Assembly (NCBI GenBank): GCA_029706075.1
Contig: JAINUG010000108.1
Location: 1,922,001 to 1,986,000 of the forward strand
DNA from: Aldrovandia affinis
Lineage: Eukaryota; Chordata; Actinopteri; Notacanthiformes; Halosauridae
Reading direction: 5' to 3'
Length of the DNA: 64,000 nt
The notes under the pieces were generated by a model. It searched no databases. It worked only from the letters and a program-made list of their open reading frames with translations, and had not been told where the DNA came from. Numbering within the stretch: the stretch's first letter is position 1; the number at the start of each line of letters is the position of its first letter. This document shows, piece by piece, positions 57,390 to 64,000 of the stretch. The position numbers and the translations under genes are program-made.

Positions 57390-57669
57390 GCGTCCTTTGG
57401 AGTTCCATTTACCACAGCCACGTGCTCAGCCACGGCCAAAAATGGCTTCCGACTGCTGTTCATGTGGAAGTCCCTCTACAGAAATCTGCACTGCAACCGG
57501 TCACTTCAGCAGAAATTATTTGCGGAGGTCCCGTTTCCCCCTCACAAGTACTGGACTCAGTGGTTGGTGCTGGAAGAAAGCGTCCCTCTTCCCTCTGTGA
57601 CGCTGCCAGGCAATGAGATCGAAAAGTTGTGGGGGATACAAGAAGCTGCTTTAGAGCAGCAAAACCCAG
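57390..57669 (+). CDS. F-box protein gene, exon 2
   Basis: Acceptor TTTTCTGATAG was chosen because it alone keeps phase 0 with exon 1; AGs at about 57417 and 57429 would shift the frame. It encodes ASFGVPFTTATCSATAKNGF, then RLLFMWKSLYRNLHCNRSLQ, QKLFAEVPFPPHKYWTQWLV and LPGNEIEKLWGIQEAALEQQ. The W-K-LYRN segment after the F-box resembles the usual post-F-box WK-LY motif. The donor CCAG/GTGAGG leaves one G. No catalytic motif is seen. Confidence 0.8.
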
Positions 57670-58009
57670 GTGAGGCTTTAATTGGCCATTTAAAACCATT
57701 TCAAAATGACTTGGCCCTATACAGCCCTTTTTGGTGATAAAGAAACCACTGGCGAAAGCTTGGATTGATGTTCTCTGAATCTTAACTTGCCATCTAAACT
57801 CCACATCTAAGCCAGTGCCTGAGCGATGCTGTCTTTCTGACCTCAGGCATGGTTTATAAACCGTGTTTCATGTTGAAAGGAATACATTCCCTTGTAAGCT
57901 CTAAAAAGTCAACAGCGCAGTCTCAAATGTGCGGCCTTTCCCAGAAATAAACCAACTTTTGTGTTCTATGATCTGAGTGAGTTTTCCAAGTGTGTTATTT
58001 TTATTGCAG
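57670..58009 (+). other. F-box gene intron 2
   Basis: 340 bp, no repeat recognised; ends in the pyrimidine-rich TTATTTTTATTGCAG. Confidence 0.8.
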
Positions 58010-58129
58010 AGGAAGCTGAAGGCAGCATTTTGAAGTTTGAATGGAAAGACTTGTATAGAATGACCCTCAAGAATCATGGCAGTGAAGCGAAGGTCTTCCA
58101 GCACGTTCTCAACCAACATGACTTCAACG
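58010..58129 (+). CDS. F-box protein gene, exon 3
   Basis: Acceptor ATTTTTATTGCAG, donor AACG/GTAGGC. It completes a Glu codon from exon 2 and ends with one base over. It encodes EAEGSILKFEWKDLYRMTLK, then NHGSEAKVFQHVLNQHDFN. A second W-K-LYR motif (EWKDLYRMTL) echoes the one in exon 2, possibly an internal repeat. The donor is GTAGGC, weaker than the other donors. Confidence 0.85.
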
Positions 58130-59220
58130 GTAGGCTATGATGCGTTAAGTTCTATAGATTGTGATGGTTGTGTGCTTTGGGGAAATGGTAACTTTTAATT
58201 TAACATTAACATTAACTAATTTATTTTATTTTTATTTTTTTATAAACGAAGGTCACCTTGCCCTCAACTCAATTTTTGATAATTGAGTAGAATTATTAGA
58301 AAATTGACACATCAAAATGTCACTTATCGATAATTTATTGAATTTATTGATTTCTTGTAAGTGGTCTCTGCCTTCATTTTTTCATAATCCTGTACAGTTG
58401 AGTAGATGAGGTAAGATTGAATGGCTAATACCACATTTTCTCTGCATGAACACAGATGGGTTGTCTTGAGCACAATGCTCTAGATTTTTAGACCGGCCAT
58501 TAAGTGATGTATTATAGTGCTTGTGAGGGTTCTTTTAATAAACAAACCGTAACCTTGTGCAGGACAGCCACTCCTCTGGTTTGGAAGACTTGAATTTCCT
58601 AGCTTACCAATATACTTTTTTGTTTGGTTCATTGCTGGAAAGCATATGTTGGATGCCATTTGGGGCAAAAAAAAAAAAATCAGGTTATCCAATTTTTTGC
58701 ACTACTGAACCATTTCAGTGTTTCTTCGGCTGGTGGTTTTGAAATGAAAACCTAGCACATGGCTTTCAACTCTGCTGTCGACCCTCGGGATTATAAATAG
58801 TTTGAACTCCCCTCATGCTCAGCTTCTGAGCTCTCTCAGGTAGCAGTGCAAGTCTAGGTCATGGAGGGTACTGTTGCTGGCTCATGCTGCTCTCTTTTGC
58901 TAAAGAGCTCCAATTACTTAATTTGGCATTCATTGTTTTGGCTGAGTGCTCCAGAACTGCAGAACATGGGACTCTATTTCAAATTTATTGGTTGGCCCGT
59001 ATCATACTCCTGTGCCTGAACCCCTTTGAGTAATGGGTAATGCTAAATGCTTGTAATGTAATGTGTCCATGAGCCCTTGTCTACTTGATCACTTGACTCA
59101 CCAAGTAAGTTAACAAGAATAGAGCAAATTGCGGTTTTGCATGACCGTGTGTGTGTTGTCAATTTGTCCATTCCAGGACTCCTGATTTTCCAGAATGAAT
59201 TTAGACCGATTGCTTGGAAC

Positions 59221-61217
59221 TAGAGATGCACCGATTGCGATTTTCTTGGCTGATTCCGATTTCCAATTTTTGATTAGTCTGACTTGCCGATACCGATTTT
59301 GGCCGATTCCGATTTTTTTTCCTAAAAACAATAATTGACAACTTACACAAACATTTTTGTAACTTTGCTTTAATAGAAAATTAAGATTGACAATTCTGAG
59401 GTAGGTCAGAAGCACGAGGTAGGTCTCACTAAAACACATTTCAAAATAAAAAGGTTACTGGACAGAGCTTTTCTTTTTTTGTGCAAATTAAATTCAATGA
59501 TGAATAAAAGAGAATCCAGTGCACAGCTAGCTACTATGCACATTTACTTTTCAAAAGAAAACAGGTGCAACATCAAAATACAAATTAAAATAAATAAAAT
59601 ATAGCCTACATTTTGTTCTTTCCTCCTCCCCATATTTTTTTTAACATTTAAACTTTCTTCTTTCTTTTTAACAAGAGTAGTTTAAATTTACTGACATGGT
59701 GACAGACCATTAGTCCGGAAATATTTATTTAAAACACTAACGTTATATTTTGATGACAGATGACACAAGCCCTTTTTCCATTAAATAATTATATGGCTTC
59801 AACTTGATGTGCATCAGAAAGTTATTGCGACAATGCTAATGGAAAACAGGTTAGTTCGAACCTATGATGCGCTAGACTAATTTGTTTGCTAGAGGTGGAT
59901 TAGAGTAGATCCCAATTCTATATAGTGCAATGGAAAACACTTGTAGCGATATAAGGGCGGGTGTTTCAGTTGCGGAGCTTGTCAAAGGCATTGAAACAAG
60001 TCGCTCTTCAGCAGAATTTCGTTATTTGCGTGAGTCAGGTAGCCTAACGACTACGACTTTAACTAGCTTCAAAGCCTAGATAAAAATGTTTCAAACTAGG
60101 AGTAATTGGAAAAGAGGCGGTGCTGCTGTTTCTGAGTTTGTTTGATAGTGGAAACGCACAGCTGGTACCTTCATGCACAACACAGTTAATACACCATTTG
60201 TGGTTTAGCTAGAAATCGTTAGATGAATTTATCATTCGGTCTAATAAGTTAGATTTGTATGAGTGAATAGCACTGTTTCATAACGTCACTCATTAGCGAA
60301 CATAATGATTTCAGTGCTTCAGCAGGGCATTATTACGTCAAGTTAATGCACTACCACCATGTTCTATTAATGGAAAATGGTTCAGAGGAACCGAACTAGC
60401 GCAACGAAGTTAATTATTAATTAACCTACGGTACTGTAGAAAAACGAGTACCGTCACATTTTCAGAATTTTGGCATCGACTTGGCACCTGGGTGATGATT
60501 TTTGGACATCTTGGTTTCCGGTGCCCAAAACGTTTCTGATTTGAAACTGCGTGCAAGTCGAAATTTATATGGAATTTGATAAATGCTTATGTTTCTCATT
60601 TCTCAGTAGATATAGGTTCAAGATTATTTTTATTGTTTGGCTTATAATGGTCAATTTCATAAAAGAGGGAGGAGGGGATGCTTATCTTGGATCAGCACTT
60701 ATAAACACAATGAATGTAGGAGAACAGCATTTTTGCACTTTCACAGACGCAAGCAAAACATGTCTTAATAAATAATGTGAGGTCACTTGAAAAAACGAAT
60801 AATTTATGGACATTTGAAAAATATTTAGATCTTTATATTCATTTATATGGCTAAGGGCTCCTATTGTATTCCTGGGTGTCTGATTAGGTTGGTCGTTCCG
60901 AACGTTTTCGAGGTTGTTCCTCCGCGGCTTATTTTCGATTGACATGTATGACAAACTGCAAGCTTTAAGTCGTCTTCACTGACTGTGAAAAACGCCCATA
61001 CTGAGGACATGTTGAGGCGTGTTCAGCGCTGCACTCATCTGATCTGTCTGCATTGGCTCACGGGTGCGCGCACGTCACGTGAAAAAGAGGGGGGCGAGGA
61101 GCCAACCGGCGCACAGAATCGGCTATGTGGAGTGATCGGGATCAAGTCACCGATTGAGGCCGATCAGCTGAAAATCGGCCATTTCCGGTCAGAGGCCGAT
61201 CGATCGGTGCATCTATA
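59221..61217. mobile_element. hAT-type DNA transposon, non-autonomous, 2.0 kb
   Basis: The left terminus TAGAGATGCACCGAT and right terminus (complement TATAGATGCACCGAT) form a 15-bp inverted repeat with one mismatch. Both sides are flanked by the identical 8-bp CTTGGAAC (59213-59220 and 61218-61225). Subterminal repeats of CCGAT/ATCGG lie within 100 bp of each end. An 8-bp duplication is diagnostic of hAT. No transposase-length frame is present, so it depended on a relative for movement. Confidence 0.92.
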
Positions 61218-61641
61218 CTTGGAACATTGGTTTTAAGTTTCAATTTGTCTTAAGCGCACACCAAAATGTGTCCTAGTTCAGGTTCTTGTGATGTATTGGC
61301 AAATAGAAAGAGGTGACCATCATTGGATCTGGAAAACATCAATGGATAACTGCAGTTATTCTGTGCCTGCCTCGACTCCCATTGCTCTGTGAAGGTCAGT
61401 GCGGATACGGTTGTGACTTTGCGGTCCACTTTGGCAGGAACGAAGAACAAATGGTAACTACGGTTACTGCGAGTCGAGTTCTTCGCATTAACGAATTGAC
61501 ACTTCATTTTGTTCGTTCAATACTGCTTGGAGGTTGCCGTTTGGCATGTTTAAGCAGTAGGCATGTCGATTCGACATCCTCTTGTGTTCATCTGTGCATA
61601 GTGGAGCATACTAAATGAATCCGATAAACCTGATGCTTTCT

Positions 61642-62017
61642 TTTTTAATTTTAAAAAATAATTAATTAAAATTTTTCCTGTTTTTCTCCCAATTTGGTTG
61701 CCAATTATACTCTCTATTTATTTCAATTCCCCACCCCCACGAGTCCTCCGGGAGCGAGACGCACATTCCTGGCCGATTGTTCCCGCCTCTTCCGAGACGG
61801 GAATTCTTCCACGTACGCCTATACCTTCTCCTCGACGGACTCAGGCCGGCTCACCCTCCCCCCTACCCCGGAGGCAGACAGCCAAATGCCGCCTCCGATC
61901 GGGGCTGACGACCAGGGCCGGTCTGGCAGAGACGCGGGTTTCAAACCGCATCCCTGACAGGCAGCGCACACCACACCAAAGTGTGGCGCGTTAGACCGCT
62001 ACGCCATCCGCCGCCCC
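61642..62017 (-). repeat. SINE family C with perfect target duplication
   Basis: Minus-strand copy: TTTTCTCCCAATTTGGTTGC, GGAGGCAGACAGCCAAATGC, GCGGGTTTCAAACCGCATCC and a head ending CGCTACGCCATCCGCCGCCC. Flanked by AACCTGATGCTTTCT at 61627-61641 and 62018-62032. It ends 94 bp before F-box exon 4. Confidence 0.93.
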
Positions 62018-62126
62018 AACCTGATGCTTTCTAACCATTCAGCCTATTGTTGCCTATTTAGATGATCTCACTACCACAGGAAGGGGGGGAACGACCCAAC
62101 TTCATTCTGTGCTGTCCCCTCCCCAG

Positions 62127-62384
62127 ATCACACTGAGCTGGAGACCATGTACCGCCAGTACAGCCAGTGTCGCTTCCAGTGGCTCTTCACCTATTGGCTT
62201 TTCCGCCAGCCCGCCCCCTTCAACCGCCAGCTACGCTGCATCTACCTGCAGTGGTGCAAGCACAGCAAGAGGAAGGTGGCGTTGTGGGGGGAGACCCTCT
62301 GTGACGTCCGCTACCTGGCCCTGCTGCATCCCATCACCAGCGACTACTGGAGAGGGAAAGTGGCGCAGGGTGACGAGACCGTGG
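62127..62384 (+). CDS. F-box protein gene, exon 4
   Basis: Acceptor CCCCTCCCCAG, donor GTGG/GTAAGT. It completes an Asp codon. It encodes HTELETMYRQYSQCRFQWLF, then TYWLFRQPAPFNRQLRCIYL, QWCKHSKRKVALWGETLCDV and RYLALLHPITSDYWRGKVAQ, ending GDETV. It is rich in aromatic and basic residues, globular, with no transmembrane segment. GC-rich codon use contrasts with its intron, supporting real coding. Family not recognised. Confidence 0.88.
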
Positions 62385-63884
62385 GTAAGTCTGGATTTCA
62401 CACGCTGGGTAATCGGGGGGATGGAAGGAAATGATCTGGTTGTATCCACCCTGCAATTCAGCGTACATTGGTCTTGAAACGGGTGGCATGATGATCCAGC
62501 CACATGTCCTCTTGATGGCAAATTAGGCCATGGCAGAGGAACCCATTTCATAGGGATAGATGGAGCTTCTTGGAAGCACAATTGACACAAACCTACACAA
62601 CTTTCCTTGTGTGTTAAATGTGTAACTGGCTCCTCGGGTATGAAGGGGAATTCTGGTGTATGCCATTAAAATTAATTTGGTGGCGTACTCCTTATCAACC
62701 AAATGTTACCGCTTCCACTGCAATGCTGCACTGTGTTTTTGTTTTTCTGGCTGTATGAAATTGCCTCCTGTCACCTGGATATTTAGATTTAGATTTAGAT
62801 TTCTTTTATTGTCATTGCACAGAGTACAACGAAATTGAGTGACAATCCTGATGGTACATTTACAATAACAAAGACAAAACACAACAGAACAGCAGAAACA
62901 AATTCCGATTCTAAATATAAAATTAACATTAAATAAATCAATAAAATGAAATGTGAATTTACTGTTAAAGTTCAAAGTTACATTATTTTGATGAGATATT
63001 GCACTTCCAGATATTGCACATTTCCGAATTGCAGAGGCTCACTGTGGCAGAAGTGTAGTACAGTTAGGAGTATAAACATACAAACAAAAGTGCAGTAGTA
63101 ATGTAAACATATATGCAGTGTTCTGTAAGTGTAGGTGTTGCATAAATAGCATTTACACTGGTATGCTGTATATACCTACTTTCCACTTTGTTCACTATCG
63201 AAGACTGATGTGAATAAAATGTGACTAAACCAATGCTAGATTAGTTTTGCATCAGGAAATCTGAGAGGGAGGGGGGGAGGAATTATGCTTTGCATGTTAA
63301 GCTTTTTCTTAGACTTCCACTTGGTGAACCATAACTAATGTCATGAAGGGCAAAGCTCATGACATTGACATTAGTTAACTGCCTGAGGAAGACCAGTCTG
63401 GTTGAAACTCTTGAGCGTGACACTTGATTTGGGTACTATGAATTCTGTAGGCACTAAAGGGAAACTGGGATGCTGTACCACATTACCTAATGACTTGGTT
63501 GCTGAATGGAATTGCACCAGCTGTGGAAGAGTAATCATTTTGTAATTGCCATTTTATGCATGTCAATTCTCACAACATTTTTATTCTATAATTGTATTGG
63601 GCGCAGCGTGTGCTCGTGGTCTGGATGGTGGTATTCCAGATGTAGCCTACACTGCTCACTGCCTCGAGTTCATTCTTATCCTTGTATATCTGAAAGTATA
63701 TCAAATGGTGGCGCTTCATCATAGTTTACCTGCAAAGCAGGCCCAGTACAGTGGAGGCGTTCTGTAGTCTGCTCCTTCAGGTTGTAGCGACGACCTGTTG
63801 AGTTCAAGGCCATGATCAAATGACAGCGAGGCTCGTGCGGCTGTCAGCCTTTCATGTCAAGTGCCTGTCCTCCTGCCTTTTCAG
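62385..63884 (+). other. F-box gene intron 4
   Basis: 1.5 kb. Contains a retroelement-like tail at 62785-63000 and an inverted repeat at 63333-63380. Otherwise no gene or repeat was recognised. Confidence 0.8.
62785..63000 (-). repeat. Retroelement 3' end, probable
   Basis: Begins with tandem TTTAGA units (TTTAGATTTAGATTTAGATT), then TTTTATTGTCATTGCACAGA and GTACAACGAAATTGAGTG, a sequence common at the 3' ends of fish LINE/SINE copies. The tandem units would be the tail of a minus-strand insertion. Confidence 0.5.
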
Positions 63885-63976
63885 GAATTCAAACTGTGGA
63901 AAACTACTTCTCCATGTGCAAATCTCTGGTGGCCTGGATTTTGGGCCGCGACTGGGGCAGATTGAAACGCAAGAAG
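63885..63976 (+). CDS. F-box protein gene, exon 5 (gene continues off the window)
   Basis: Acceptor TGCCTTTTCAG, donor AAGAAG/GTAAGT, phase 0. It completes a Gly codon and encodes IQTVENYFSMCKSLVAWILG then RDWGRLKRKK. The protein reaches at least 344 residues here with no stop, so at least one more exon lies beyond position 64000. Confidence 0.87.
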
Positions 63977-64000
63977 GTAAGTTTAATGCGCTTTAAATAC

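Larger units (their letters stand above)
58130..62126 (+). other. F-box gene intron 3
   Basis: About 4 kb. Contains a 2.0-kb hAT-like element (59221-61217) and a SINE (61642-62017). The stretch 58130-59210 is AT-rich unique sequence, with a possible family A tail near 59030-59065 (TAATGCTAAATGCTTGTAAT). Nothing is recognised in 61230-61620. Confidence 0.85.

Noticed and set aside
57417-57440. Alternative acceptors for F-box exon 2 (CCACAG and GTGCTCAG)
   Set aside because: Both would leave a two-base remainder and shift the frame relative to exon 1; CTGATAG at 57389 keeps phase 0.
57184-57616. Overlapping frames of 138 and 98 residues across F-box exon 2
   Set aside because: They use the wrong frame of exon 2 and read through an intron; the 57390-57669 frame alone joins exons 1 and 3 in phase.

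Overview
The window is vertebrate nuclear DNA, almost certainly from a teleost fish. Coding sequence sits in short exons with GT/AG junctions separated by introns of up to about 19 kb. The introns carry fish-type repeats: tRNA-derived SINEs with L2-like tails, Tc1/mariner, hAT and PIF/Harbinger-like DNA elements, an L1/Tx1-clade LINE and a Penelope-like retroelement. No bacterial, viral or organellar gene organisation was seen. The species cannot be fixed. The commonest SINE family resembles eel-type SINEs mobilised by L2 LINEs, but this is only a hint.

Two genes lie in tandem on the plus strand. (1) Positions 1 to about 56,320 carry slc35f1, an orphan multi-spanning transporter of the SLC35/DMT superfamily. 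Seven exons (8193-8368, 27174-27301, 30477-30636, 32119-32275, 35440-35492, 38702-38856, 52526-52750) join in phase and encode about 350 residues up to the stop. The N-terminal exon (about 57 residues, judged by the mammalian protein) lies upstream, so positions 1-8192 are the end of intron 1. A 3' UTR of up to 3.6 kb probably ends after the AATAAA at 56,291. (2) From about 56,850 to beyond the right edge lies an F-box protein gene. Five exons (56874-57155, 57390-57669, 58010-58129, 62127-62384, 63885-63976) join in phase and give at least 344 residues. I could not assign it to a named F-box subfamily.

The rest is intron. Most of the describable content is mobile-element history. Four copies of one SINE of about 350 bp (6.7, 25.8, 49.6 and 61.6 kb) have recognisable target-site duplications. 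A different SINE-like repeat is nested inside a broken L1-type element at 21.6-25.2 kb, with a perfect 13-bp duplication. A 2.0-kb hAT-type element at 59.2-61.2 kb has a perfect 8-bp duplication. There is also a Penelope-like reverse-transcriptase fragment at 33.0-33.4 kb with a hammerhead-like motif 1 kb downstream, an inverted-repeat structure at 50.3-51.7 kb with SINEs inside it, and several palindromic MITE-like elements (14.1, 30.7 and 42.3 kb). Several GC-richer, repeat-free intronic stretches (for example 16.7-17.3, 27.6-28.0, 39.6-40.2, 44.2-44.5 and 48.1-48.6 kb) are candidates for conserved regulatory DNA; this needs cross-species alignment.

The two genes show no sign of working together; they are neighbours. 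I found no convincing new biological system. The points most worth a second look are the unassigned F-box gene with overlapping upstream ORFs, the nested insertions with intact target duplications, a long pre-miRNA-like hairpin at 14.72-14.80 kb, and the possible Penelope-associated ribozyme.
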